Position numbers and translations under genes: made by a program. A DNA stretch of 64,000 nt from Streptomyces cacaoi (lineage in GTDB: Bacteria; Actinomycetota; Actinomycetes; Streptomycetales; Streptomycetaceae). The stretch is taken from assembly GCF_006539165.1 (NCBI RefSeq), contig NZ_BJMM01000006.1, positions 62,001-126,000 of the forward strand, in the 5' to 3' direction. The notes under the pieces were generated by a model. That model saw only the letters and a program-made list of their open reading frames with translations. It ran no database searches and was not told the origin of the DNA. This document shows, piece after piece, positions 27,515 to 35,311 of this stretch; the first letter of the stretch is position 1; each line of letters starts with the position of its first letter.

Positions 27515-29109
27515 CGCGTCTCGAACAGCTGGTGAGCGCACAGGCCGCCCGGACCCCGGAAGCGGACGCCGTCGTGTTCGGCCCGGAGCGCCTCACCTAC
27601 CGGCAGCTGGAGGAGAGGGCGAACCGGCTGGCCCACGCGCTGCGCGCCGGCGGGCTGCGCCCGGCCGAGACCGTGTGCCTGCTGGTGCCCAAGAGCCCGG
27701 ACGCGATCGTCTCTCTGCTCGGGGTGCTCAAGGCCGGCGGTGTCTGCGTACCCCTGGACGCGGCGTCACCGGTCGACAGGCTCGCGTCCCTCGTGAGCCG
27801 GACCGGCCCGTGCCGCCTCCTCGCCGACGGGCGCCGCGGCCGGCTGGCGGCCGAGGTCGCGGCGGCCGCCGCACCCGGCGCCGTCGCGGCCCTGTGCCTG
27901 CCCGGCAGCGACGCCACCGCGACCGACCCGGCGCCCGCGCTCACGGCGGCCGACGTCGCCGCGGCACCGACGACGGCACCCGAACCCGTGGGCGGCCCGG
28001 ACGACGTGGCCTATCTGCTGTTCACCTCCGGCTCGTCCGGCGAACCCAAGGGAGTCCCCCTCACCCACGCCGGTATCGCCCACTTCGTGACCTGGGCGAA
28101 CGAGCACTTCGGGCTCGGGCCGGACGACCGGATCTCCTGCCACCTCCAACTGCACTTCGACGGTTCGCTGTGGGACGTGTACGGGCCGCTGACCAGCGGA
28201 GCCGAACTCCATCTCGTCCCGCCGGAGGCGAGCCTGCTGCCGACCACGCTGGCCGCGTTCATCCGCGACTCCCGGCTGACCCAGTGGCTCTCGGTGCCGT
28301 CCGTGCTCAGCGCGATGGCCCGCCACGAGGTCGTGGAGAAGGACGACTTCCCCGACCTGCGCCGGGTGCTGTGGGGCGGGGAGGTCTTCCCGCCCACGGA
28401 CGTGGAGTTCTGGATGCGCCGGCTGCCGCACACCACGTTCACCGGCTTCTACGGCACCACCGAGACCACCATCGCCAGCACCTTCCACACCCTGACCGCG
28501 CCGCCCGACGAGGCGCTGCCCGTCGGCCGCCCCCTGCCCGGCGAGTGGGTGGAGGCCGTCGACGACCAGCTGCGCCCGCTCCCGCCCGGAGAGGTGGGCG
28601 AGCTGGTGATCGGCGGCGCCGGCGTCAGCCCCGGCTACTGGCGCGACCCGGAGCGGACCGCGGCCTCGTTCATCGAGCTGCCCGAGGGCTCCGGGCGGCG
28701 TGCCTACCGCACCGGCGACCTCGGCAGCCGCGACGCGGACGGGCTGTTGCGCTTCCACGGCCGTGCCGACCGGCAGGTCAAGGTCAACGGCTACCGCGTG
28801 GAGCTGGACGAGGTGATGAGCGAGCTGCACGCGCTGCCCGAGGTCAGCGCCGCCGCCGTGGTGAGCATCCCCGGCCGCGCCGGCGGCCCGCTGATCTGCG
28901 CCGCCTACACCCTCGCCGAGGGCGTCTCTCTGACGGCGCGGCAGGTCAAGTCCCGGCTCGGCGGAAAGGTGCCCGGCTACATGCTGCCGGCGCGCTGGCT
29001 CGCGCTGGAGTCGCTGCCCGCGAACGCCAACGGCAAGACCGATCTGCGGGCGCTCCAGCAGCGCTTCACCGCCGACGAGGCCGTCCCCAGCGGTGGGGGC
29101 GCCCCGTGA
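27511..29109 (+). CDS. Stand-alone NRPS adenylation enzyme (532 aa)
   Basis: This is an amino-acid-activating A domain without a fused carrier or condensation domain. Core motifs are A3 FTSGSSGEPKGVP, A4 with FDGSLW, A5 FYGTTETT, A7 YRTGD, A8 GRADRQVKVNGYRVEL and the A10 lysine in NANGKTD. By hand alignment to PheA, the binding pocket reads about D-G-W-V-L-G-F-I-A-K, which matches no code I know. It overlaps the IleRS-like stop (ATGA) and the GNAT start (GTGA). It probably loads an amino acid on the free carrier at 33435 for transfer by the GNAT; in SB-203208 that residue is beta-phenylalanine. No phenylalanine aminomutase gene is present in this window. Confidence 0.88.
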   Translation: MTRLEQLVSAQAARTPEADAVVFGPERLTYRQLEERANRLAHALRAGGLRPAETVCLLVPKSPDAIVSLLGVLKAGGVCVPLDAASPVDRLASLVSRTGPCRLLADGRRGRLAAEVAAAAAPGAVAALCLPGSDATATDPAPALTAADVAAAPTTAPEPVGGPDDVAYLLFTSGSSGEPKGVPLTHAGIAHFVTWANEHFGLGPDDRISCHLQLHFDGSLWDVYGPLTSGAELHLVPPEASLLPTTLAAFIRDSRLTQWLSVPSVLSAMARHEVVEKDDFPDLRRVLWGGEVFPPTDVEFWMRRLPHTTFTGFYGTTETTIASTFHTLTAPPDEALPVGRPLPGEWVEAVDDQLRPLPPGEVGELVIGGAGVSPGYWRDPERTAASFIELPEGSGRRAYRTGDLGSRDADGLLRFHGRADRQVKVNGYRVELDEVMSELHALPEVSAAAVVSIPGRAGGPLICAAYTLAEGVSLTARQVKSRLGGKVPGYMLPARWLALESLPANANGKTDLRALQQRFTADEAVPSGGGAP

Positions 29110-30146
29110 CCGGATTCTCCTTCACCGGCTGCACACCCCACGACCGGCTGGAGATCGCGGACTTCCAGGACTCGCTGTGGCGCGGCGGACGCCGCGCCAA
29201 CCTCGCCTACCTGGACTGGAAGTACGCCACCAACCCCCACCTCGACGACCGGTACGTCACCCTCGCCCGCGAGGACGGCGAACTGGCCGGCATGGTGGGG
29301 GTCTTCGGCTCGTGCTGGGAGGTGGCGGGGGAGCGGTTCACGCTGCCCTGCCTCACCGACACCGTCGTCGCCCCCCGCCACCAGGGCAGCCCGCTCTTCC
29401 GGATGCTCACCGACGAGGTCGTGGCACGGCTGCGCGCCGACGGGGTGCCGTGGGTGCTGGACTTCGGCGACCAGGGCGCGGGCCCCGCCATGCTGATGAA
29501 CGGCTGGCGCCTGATCGGGCCCTGGGCGCAGGCGGTGGTCACCCGGGACAAGCCCCTGGTCGCGGAGCGGCCGTGGCACGAGCTGCCGGCCGTGCGCGGG
29601 GCCGCCTCCGGGCTGACGCTGCGCCCGCTGCCGGACGTCGCGGCGGAGACGATGGCCGGGCTGGTGGCCCGGCTGTCGGGCGGCCCGGGGCCGCGCCCGG
29701 TGCGGGACGCCGCCTACTTCCGCTGGCGCGCCGCCAACCCGCTGGCGCGGTACTTCCACCTGGTGGCCGGTGACGGGCCCGTCGAGGGCTATCTCATCGG
29801 GCACCGCTCCGGTGTCGACACCGACGACGGCGAGACGCCCACGACGATCGTCGACTGCGAGGCCACCTCCGACGCGGTCTTCGCCGACCTCGTGGAGACC
29901 GCGCTGGCGTGGCTGCCGGGCGCCCAGGTGCTGATGTGGACCCGCGATCTGCCGGCGCGGCGGGTGGCGGCCCTGCGTGCCCTGGGTGCCGAACTCGACG
30001 CCCCCACCGGGCAGTTCACCCGCGACATGTACCTCCCCAGCCTGATGGTGCGCGCGACCGGTGCCGAGCCGCCGCCCGCGCTGCGCGGCATCGACAGCCC
30101 CGAAGGCTGGAACCTCAGCGGAGTCTCCGGCCGCGCATGGCGCTGA
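29106..30146 (+). CDS. sbzC: GNAT-fold aminoacyl transferase (346 aa)
   Basis: This is a GNAT protein about twice the size of a single-domain acetyltransferase. The first half has the acetyl-CoA-type core DGELAGMVGVFGSCWEVAGE, then the LTDTVVAPRHQGSPLFRMLTDE segment that would hold the pantetheine pyrophosphate loop (RHQGSPL). The second half repeats a GNAT-like layout. Transfer from a carrier-bound aminoacyl thioester is inferred from its overlap with the A-domain gene and from SbzC, described as a GNAT that adds beta-phenylalanine in SB-203208 assembly. The GTG start overlaps the preceding stop. Confidence 0.8.
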   Translation: MTGFSFTGCTPHDRLEIADFQDSLWRGGRRANLAYLDWKYATNPHLDDRYVTLAREDGELAGMVGVFGSCWEVAGERFTLPCLTDTVVAPRHQGSPLFRMLTDEVVARLRADGVPWVLDFGDQGAGPAMLMNGWRLIGPWAQAVVTRDKPLVAERPWHELPAVRGAASGLTLRPLPDVAAETMAGLVARLSGGPGPRPVRDAAYFRWRAANPLARYFHLVAGDGPVEGYLIGHRSGVDTDDGETPTTIVDCEATSDAVFADLVETALAWLPGAQVLMWTRDLPARRVAALRALGAELDAPTGQFTRDMYLPSLMVRATGAEPPPALRGIDSPEGWNLSGVSGRAWR

Positions 30147-30466
30147 GTCCCGCACACCGCCGAGCCCCGCCCACGGCGATGTCCCTTCCCGGGCGCTGAA
30201 CCCTGCACGGTGACGACCCCGCCCGTACGCCGCCGAGCCCCCGCCGCGTGCCGAGCCACGCAGGGGGACGGCGACGCCCCGCCCGCTACCGAGCCCCGTA
30301 CGGCGACAGGCACCCGCCGGGTGCCGAGTCGTGCGGGGCTCCGGCGTCCGTCCGGCACCGCACCGAACACTCCCGCACGGCGGCCCACCTCCCGTGGGGG
30401 GCCGGGCCGGGCGCCGACCCGTCGAGCCGGGCGGTGCACACCGCCGCAGGCCGCCCGCCCGTACGA

Positions 30467-30512
30467 CGAGGGCGCCGCCCGCCTCCTTCCCCGGAGGCGG
30501 GCGGCGCCCTCG
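30467..30512. terminator. Strong bidirectional terminator hairpin
   Basis: A perfect 20-bp stem (30467-30486 with 30493-30512) and a TTCCCC loop lie between the convergent GNAT and methyltransferase genes. The rest of 30147-30525 holds no gene I can support. Confidence 0.9.
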
Positions 30513-30525
30513 CGCTGTGGCCGCG

Positions 30526-31542
30526 TCAGTTGGCGCCCGCGGCGGGGCGCAGCTCGAAGAGCAGGCCGCCGGGCGGGCGGTTGAACTCCTGGACGGCCTC
30601 GCACTCCCAGCCGGCGGCGTCGAACGCCGTCATCCAGTCCGCACGCGTCGGCAGCGTCACCCCCATCAGCGTGTGCGCCAGCTCGAAGCCCAGCCGGAAG
30701 ATGGGCGTCTCCGGCCCCGGCGCCGTCTCGCTGCGCACCACGTCGCACAGCAGGAACCGCTCGACGTCGGGGAAGACCTCACGGATCCTGCGCAGCACCG
30801 TGACGCACTTGTCGTACGGCCAGAAGTCGTGCCCCATGAACACACAGGTCACGGTGTCGACCCCGGCGAACTCGGCCTGCTGCGGCAGCGCGTGCACATC
30901 ACCGTGGTGCACCGAGATCCGGTCCGCCATGCCGGCCTCGGCCACGGACGTGGTGGACAGCTCCACGGCGGCGGGCGCCAGGTCCACCCCGACGCCGCGC
31001 ACACCGGGGTGGTTGCCCGCGATCCGGATCAGCCGCTGGCCCGATCCGCAGCCCAGGTCGCACACCGCGCGGGGCGGTCGGTCGGCGAGGATCTTGTCGA
31101 ACCGCAGCTCGACCTCGACGTCGCCGATCATGCGGGAGCTGACCGCGACGGCCCGCATGTCCCGGGTGTAGAACTCGCCCTGCCGGTGGCGCTCCAGGGC
31201 GACGTGCGGGGCCCGGCTCATCAGCGAACCGTTGCCGCCGGCCAGCCAGTAGAAGTAGCCGCGGTCGGCGTAGGCCGCGTCGAAGCCGGGCCCCGGCCGG
31301 GCAGCCTGCTCGTCCAGCGTGACGATCCCGGCCCACTCCAGGGGCAGGAGAAGGCCGCGCACCATGGCGGGGTCCATCCGGTCGGCGCCGTCCCGGCGGC
31401 CGTCGAACCGCAGCTCGCCGCGGTCCTTGAGTTCGTCGAGCAGCCCGAGCTCCACGGCGGCCGACAGCGCGGAGACCGCCACCGACGAACAGAACAGGGA
31501 ATCGGTGCTCGGCACGGAGGTGCTGGGGGCAGTGGTCGTCAT
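30526..31542 (-). CDS. SAM-dependent methyltransferase (338 aa)
   Basis: This is a class I methyltransferase with the O-methyltransferase-like layout: an N-terminal helical dimerisation/winged part (residues 15-110), then the SAM site VCDLGCGSGQRLIRIAG and acidic loop GVGVDLAPAAVELS. HHGDVHALP and CVFMGHDFWPYDK follow. AAGGAG precedes the ATG at 31542. It is the last gene of the 14-gene operon. Altemicidin carries an N-methyl group, so one of the two methyltransferases could install it; which one is not clear. Confidence 0.88.
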   Translation of the reverse strand: MTTTAPSTSVPSTDSLFCSSVAVSALSAAVELGLLDELKDRGELRFDGRRDGADRMDPAMVRGLLLPLEWAGIVTLDEQAARPGPGFDAAYADRGYFYWLAGGNGSLMSRAPHVALERHRQGEFYTRDMRAVAVSSRMIGDVEVELRFDKILADRPPRAVCDLGCGSGQRLIRIAGNHPGVRGVGVDLAPAAVELSTTSVAEAGMADRISVHHGDVHALPQQAEFAGVDTVTCVFMGHDFWPYDKCVTVLRRIREVFPDVERFLLCDVVRSETAPGPETPIFRLGFELAHTLMGVTLPTRADWMTAFDAAGWECEAVQEFNRPPGGLLFELRPAAGAN

Positions 31543-31586
31543 CGTCGCTCCTTGTGTGGTGAGGGGGGGGTGCGCGCGGCCCGCGG

Positions 31587-32360
31587 TCAACGGGGCCTGC
31601 GGGCGCGGTAGATGGTGCGGCAGGGGACGGGCGTCAGGGAGCAGGAACCCGAGTCGCACTTGACGTGCGCCGGCTCGAAGTCGTGCGCGGCCTGTTCGAG
31701 GCCGGCCGCCGCGAGGGCCTCGGCCACCTCGGCGTCGTCGTACTCCCAGCTGCGCAGCGTCTGGGAGACGCGCTGGATGTCCGGGCCCGAGCCGTGGACG
31801 CCGGAGACGCGCAGCATGCCCGTCCTGGTGGTGTCGTCCCAGACGCCGCGCTTGACGATCACCGCGTCGGGGTCGTCCGTCAGGGTCAGGTTGTTCCAGT
31901 GGCGGAAGTGCGAACCGGTGTACAGGTCGAAGACGAACTCGCCGCCGGGCAGCAGGGATTCCCACACCGCGGCGAAGCACGCCGTCAGCTCCGCCACGGA
32001 GTCCAGGTGGTTGAGCGCGCCGTCCAGGCTCACACAGGCACCGGCCGGGCGCGGTGTGCGAAAGGACCGGGCGTCGGCCTCGACGAGGGTGAGCGCGCCG
32101 CTGTCCAGGGCGGGCGCGAGCTTCTTGCGTGCGATGTCGAGCATGGCGGCCGAGCCGTCCACGCCGGTCGCCCGCCAGCCCGCCGCGCAGAAGACGGACG
32201 CCGTGACGCCCGTGCCGCAGCACAGGTCGATCACCGAACGCTCCGGCAGTTCCTGGCCGTCGAGATGGTCGACGAGACGGGGCGAGAAGCGGTGCACCCA
32301 TCCCGTGTACCGGCTGTCGAAGAAGGCGGCAAAACCGTCTGAATAGTAATAATTGCCCAT
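31587..32360 (-). CDS. SAM-dependent methyltransferase (257 aa)
   Basis: This compact class I methyltransferase has motif I VIDLCCGTGVTASVFCAAG (two consecutive cysteines in place of the common GCG), motif post-I TGVDGSAAMLDIARKKL, motif II DGALNHLDSV, and LLPGGEFVFDLYTG. The C-terminus has an unusual cysteine pair, KCDSGSCSLTPVPC. It sits 44 bases upstream of the other methyltransferase in the same operon. The acceptor is unknown; N-methylation of the azatetrahydroindane ring or an O-methylation are candidates. Confidence 0.85.
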   Translation of the reverse strand: MGNYYYSDGFAAFFDSRYTGWVHRFSPRLVDHLDGQELPERSVIDLCCGTGVTASVFCAAGWRATGVDGSAAMLDIARKKLAPALDSGALTLVEADARSFRTPRPAGACVSLDGALNHLDSVAELTACFAAVWESLLPGGEFVFDLYTGSHFRHWNNLTLTDDPDAVIVKRGVWDDTTRTGMLRVSGVHGSGPDIQRVSQTLRSWEYDDAEVAEALAAAGLEQAAHDFEPAHVKCDSGSCSLTPVPCRTIYRARRPR

Positions 32361-32469
32361 GGTGAGTCCTTGGTCGGCCGCGGTGGACGCGGAGGTGGGG
32401 GACAGGGGATCGGTGCCGGCCGCGTGCTGCCCGGCCGGCCGTGCGGGTTGCGCCGTCGGCGCGCCGCGG

Positions 32470-33432
32470 TCAGGTGGCCGTGCGGGCGCGCAGGGCGGGG
32501 GCGACCCGCCGGGCGAACAGCTCGACGGTCTCCCAGTCGACCGGCGGGCGTGCCCCCAGCAGGAAGTCGCGGACGCCGAGGTCCAGATAGGGCCGCAGCC
32601 GCTCCACGCACTGCTCGGGCGTGCCGAAGACCAGGTACTCCGGCCACACCGGCGAATCCGCGCCCAGCGTCCGCACCAGGCGCTCCTTGCGCTCCAGCGC
32701 CTCGTGCTCGCTCTCGGCGAGGATCGCGCGGAACGTCACCGACTTGCGGATGTCCGCGGAGTCGCGCCCTACGGCCGCCGCGTGCCCGGCCAGGCTGCGC
32801 AGCTTGCCGCGGTAGGAGTCCGGCGTCCCCGCGAGGGTGTTCCAGATGTCCGCGTGCTCGGCGACGATACGCAGCATCCTGCGCTCGCCCTCGCCGCCGA
32901 TCACCAACGGCAGCCGCCGCTGCACGGGGCGCGGCTCCAGGTGGGCGGCGTCGAGCCGGAAGTGCTTCCCGTCGAACGTCACCGGCCCGCCGTCCCACAG
33001 CGCCCGCCCGACGCGGCACGCCTCGTCCAGCATGTCCAGCCGCGTTCCGGCGTCGGGGAAGGGGATGCCGTACTGGTCGTAGGCGAGGTCGGCGCCGGCC
33101 GCGCCCATGCCGAACTCCAGGCGGCCGTCCGAGACATGGTCGATCGTCGCGGCGACGGCGGCGGCCAGCGCCGGATGCCGCCAGGTCACCGCCGAGACGA
33201 GCACGGCACAGCGGATCCGGCTGGTGCGCGCCGCGAGCGCCGCCAGCAGCGACGTGCCCTCGAAGCAGGGGCCGGCCGGGCCGCCCATGGGGGGCCGGAA
33301 GTGGTCGAAGAGGGACACCCAGTCGTAGCCGAGGTCCTCCGCCGTCCGCCACAGCTTCAGCGCCTCGGCGAAGGACGTGTACTGCTGGCCCGAGTGGACG
33401 CCGACCCGGACGCCGTCTCCATGGATCTGCAT
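32470..33432 (-). CDS. LLM-class flavin/F420-dependent oxidoreductase (320 aa)
   Basis: This luciferase-like TIM-barrel protein starts IHGDGVRVGVHSGQQYTSF and has the family pattern EDLGYDWVSLFDHFRPPMGG. RLEFGMGAAGADLAYDQYGIP and PLVIGGEGERRMLRIVAEHADIWN follow. Members use FMNH2 with oxygen, or F420 for hydride transfer. The start is the ATG at 33432, or a GTG at 33438 that overlaps the carrier-protein stop. A redox step on the NAD-derived bicyclic scaffold is a reasonable inference from context. Confidence 0.86.
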   Translation of the reverse strand: MQIHGDGVRVGVHSGQQYTSFAEALKLWRTAEDLGYDWVSLFDHFRPPMGGPAGPCFEGTSLLAALAARTSRIRCAVLVSAVTWRHPALAAAVAATIDHVSDGRLEFGMGAAGADLAYDQYGIPFPDAGTRLDMLDEACRVGRALWDGGPVTFDGKHFRLDAAHLEPRPVQRRLPLVIGGEGERRMLRIVAEHADIWNTLAGTPDSYRGKLRSLAGHAAAVGRDSADIRKSVTFRAILAESEHEALERKERLVRTLGADSPVWPEYLVFGTPEQCVERLRPYLDLGVRDFLLGARPPVDWETVELFARRVAPALRARTAT

Positions 33433-33434
33433 GC

Positions 33435-33701
33435 TCACCCGGCCTGTTGCGACTGCTGCGCCCGGTGCGCGCGCACCGTGTCGGTCAGGGAGCGGATGGT
33501 GCGGAACACCTCGGGGGTGACCGCGTCGTCGGGGAACCGGAAGGCGAACATCTCCTCCAGGTCGCCGACGAGGCCGGCCACGCCCAGCGAGCTCACCCCC
33601 AGGGACGACAGCTCCGCGTCCGGGTCCAGGGCGGTGGCCGGCTGCGGCGCCTGCGCCCGGCGCCGCACGGCCTCCGCCACGGAAACCATGAGTGGGTCCA
33701 T
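33435..33701 (-). CDS. Free-standing acyl/peptidyl carrier protein (88 aa)
   Basis: It has the length and helical pattern of a discrete carrier protein. The phosphopantetheine site is S38 in LGVSSLGVAGL, where serine replaces the usual aspartate before it (SSL instead of DSL). It lies between the epimerase-like and LLM genes. With two adenylating enzymes and two carriers in the cluster, it probably receives an amino acid from the A-domain enzyme, or sulfamoylacetate from the AMP ligase; the sequence does not decide. Confidence 0.85.
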   Translation of the reverse strand: MDPLMVSVAEAVRRRAQAPQPATALDPDAELSSLGVSSLGVAGLVGDLEEMFAFRFPDDAVTPEVFRTIRSLTDTVRAHRAQQSQQAG

Positions 33702-33743
33702 CTACGCCAAACCTCCTGTGGTTCGGGCCCGGCCGGTGACGGC

Positions 33744-34751
33744 TCAGCGGGCCGAGAAGTGGTGCACGGTGCGGTGCCGGTAGGTCTCGCCCGGATCGAG
33801 GCGGACCGGGGGGTAGTCGTCCCGGTTGGGCGCGTCCGGCAGCGGGCCGGCCTCCAGACAGATGCCGCAGCGCCGCCGCCCGGCGAAGCCGTCGGCGGTG
33901 TACACGCCCACCGCCGGCTGGTCGGTGACGACCCGCATCGTCCGGCCGGACGCGGGGTCGTGCAGCCGCGCCGCCCACTCGGGGCCGTCCAGGACGAAGC
34001 AGTTGTCCAGCCGCCGGTCGTCGAGCGGGGTGAGCCGCCGGTGGTCCAGCGGGCCGCCGGTGATGTCGGCGGGCGGGCCCGGCAGCGGGATCAGCTCGTC
34101 GTCGAAGACCACGGCCCGGCCGGAGTTGAGCGCGAGCCGGTGCCCGTCGACGCGGCCGGAGCCGGCCAGGTTCCAGTAGGCGTGGTTGGTCAGCCCCACG
34201 AGGGTGGCGGCCGTCGTCGTCGCCCGGTGGTCGAACGCCAGCGTCCCCTCGGGGGAGACCTCGTAGCAGACCTCGGCCGACAGCGTGCCCGGATAGCCCT
34301 GGTCGCCGTCCGGGCTCTCCAGCCGCAGCCGCAGCGCCAGCACACCGTCCGCGCGCTGCTCCGCCTCCGCCTCCCACACGTAGCGGTCGAAGCCGGCGGG
34401 GCCGCCGTGGATGTGGTGCGCGCCGTCGTTGCGGTCGAGCCGGTGCTCCACACCGTCCAGCCGGAACCGGCCGCCCGCCACACACCGGCAGTAACGGCCC
34501 ACGGTGGAGCCGACGTACGGATTGGCCGCCCGGTCCTCGTAGGCCGCCAGATCCGGCAGCCGCACCACCACATTGCCGGTGCGGCCCTCCCGGTCGGGGA
34601 CGAGGCACCGCACGAGTTGCGCCCCGTAGGTCCACACCTCGACGGCCAGGCCCGCGCCCGTGTCGAGCGTGTACGAGTCCACCGGCGTCGGCCCCTGCCC
34701 GGCGTGGCCGGCGCTCGTGCCGATCCGCTCCCGCCGTATCGATGCCGCCAT
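33744..34751 (-). CDS. Aldose 1-epimerase (galactose mutarotase)-like protein (335 aa)
   Basis: This is a beta-supersandwich mutarotase. The catalytic region is present: GRYCRCVAGGRFRLDG, the histidine in DGAHHIHGGPAGFD, VGLTNHAYWNLAGSG with its second histidine, and the catalytic glutamate in GICLEAGPLPDAPNRDD. Active-site residues look intact, so sugar chemistry is likely. No other sugar-nucleotide gene is present. I infer that its substrate may be the ribosyl part released from an NAD-derived intermediate. It overlaps the upstream GNAT stop (TGATG). Confidence 0.85.
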   Translation of the reverse strand: MAASIRRERIGTSAGHAGQGPTPVDSYTLDTGAGLAVEVWTYGAQLVRCLVPDREGRTGNVVVRLPDLAAYEDRAANPYVGSTVGRYCRCVAGGRFRLDGVEHRLDRNDGAHHIHGGPAGFDRYVWEAEAEQRADGVLALRLRLESPDGDQGYPGTLSAEVCYEVSPEGTLAFDHRATTTAATLVGLTNHAYWNLAGSGRVDGHRLALNSGRAVVFDDELIPLPGPPADITGGPLDHRRLTPLDDRRLDNCFVLDGPEWAARLHDPASGRTMRVVTDQPAVGVYTADGFAGRRRCGICLEAGPLPDAPNRDDYPPVRLDPGETYRHRTVHHFSAR

Positions 34752-35308
34752 CAGTCCGCACCGCCCGCCGCCGGTGTCAGGCCCCGGTGCAGATAGGCGC
34801 GGCGCCGGCCGTGCTCGTCGGACAGCGTGGGCCCGAACTGCGCGAAGCCCAGGGTGTGCAGCAGCGCGCAGGTGTCCGCCAGATCCGGGTTGACCTCCGA
34901 ACGCAGCGCGTCCGCACCGGACTCCGCGGCCACCGCCAGCGCACGGCGCACACAGCGCAGCCCCACCAGCGACCCGCCGGCCAGCCACTCGGGCGCCACC
35001 GACAGCCGGGAGAGGTACAGCGGCCGGTCCGCGTGCGGGAACCCGGCCTCCGCCACGGTGAACGACGCGTCCGCGCTGAGCGTGAACATCCCGGCGGGCC
35101 GGGAGCCGTGGCGCAGCAGATGCACCGCACCGGACCGCACCCGCCGCTCGGTGGTCTCCGGGCGGCGCCGGGGCGCGGACGTCCCGGAGGCCGCGGCCTG
35201 GTGCGCGTCGCACGCGCACAGCAGCGCGTGGACCTCGTCCGGATCGCGGCTCACCTCCCACCGCCACACCGCCGTCGCCTCCCCGGCCGGGGAGCTGACC
35301 TCCGCCAT
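34751..35308 (-). CDS. GNAT-family N-acyltransferase (185 aa)
   Basis: This is a single-domain GNAT. Strand beta-4 and the CoA loop fall around LYLSRLSVAPEWLAGGSLVGLRCVRRAL, and the C-terminal LHTLGFAQFGPTLSDE is typical. Three bases separate it from the carrier/aldehyde-dehydrogenase gene upstream, which suggests it takes its acyl group from that protein. Transfer of a 2-sulfamoylacetyl group from a carrier to the scaffold amine is my inference. Confidence 0.82.
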   Translation of the reverse strand: MAEVSSPAGEATAVWRWEVSRDPDEVHALLCACDAHQAAASGTSAPRRRPETTERRVRSGAVHLLRHGSRPAGMFTLSADASFTVAEAGFPHADRPLYLSRLSVAPEWLAGGSLVGLRCVRRALAVAAESGADALRSEVNPDLADTCALLHTLGFAQFGPTLSDEHGRRRAYLHRGLTPAAGGAD

Positions 35309-35311
35309 CGC

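Noticed and set aside
30147..30466. Arg/Pro-rich frames downstream of the large GNAT gene
   Set aside because: Low complexity, no ribosome site, and bounded by a strong terminator.
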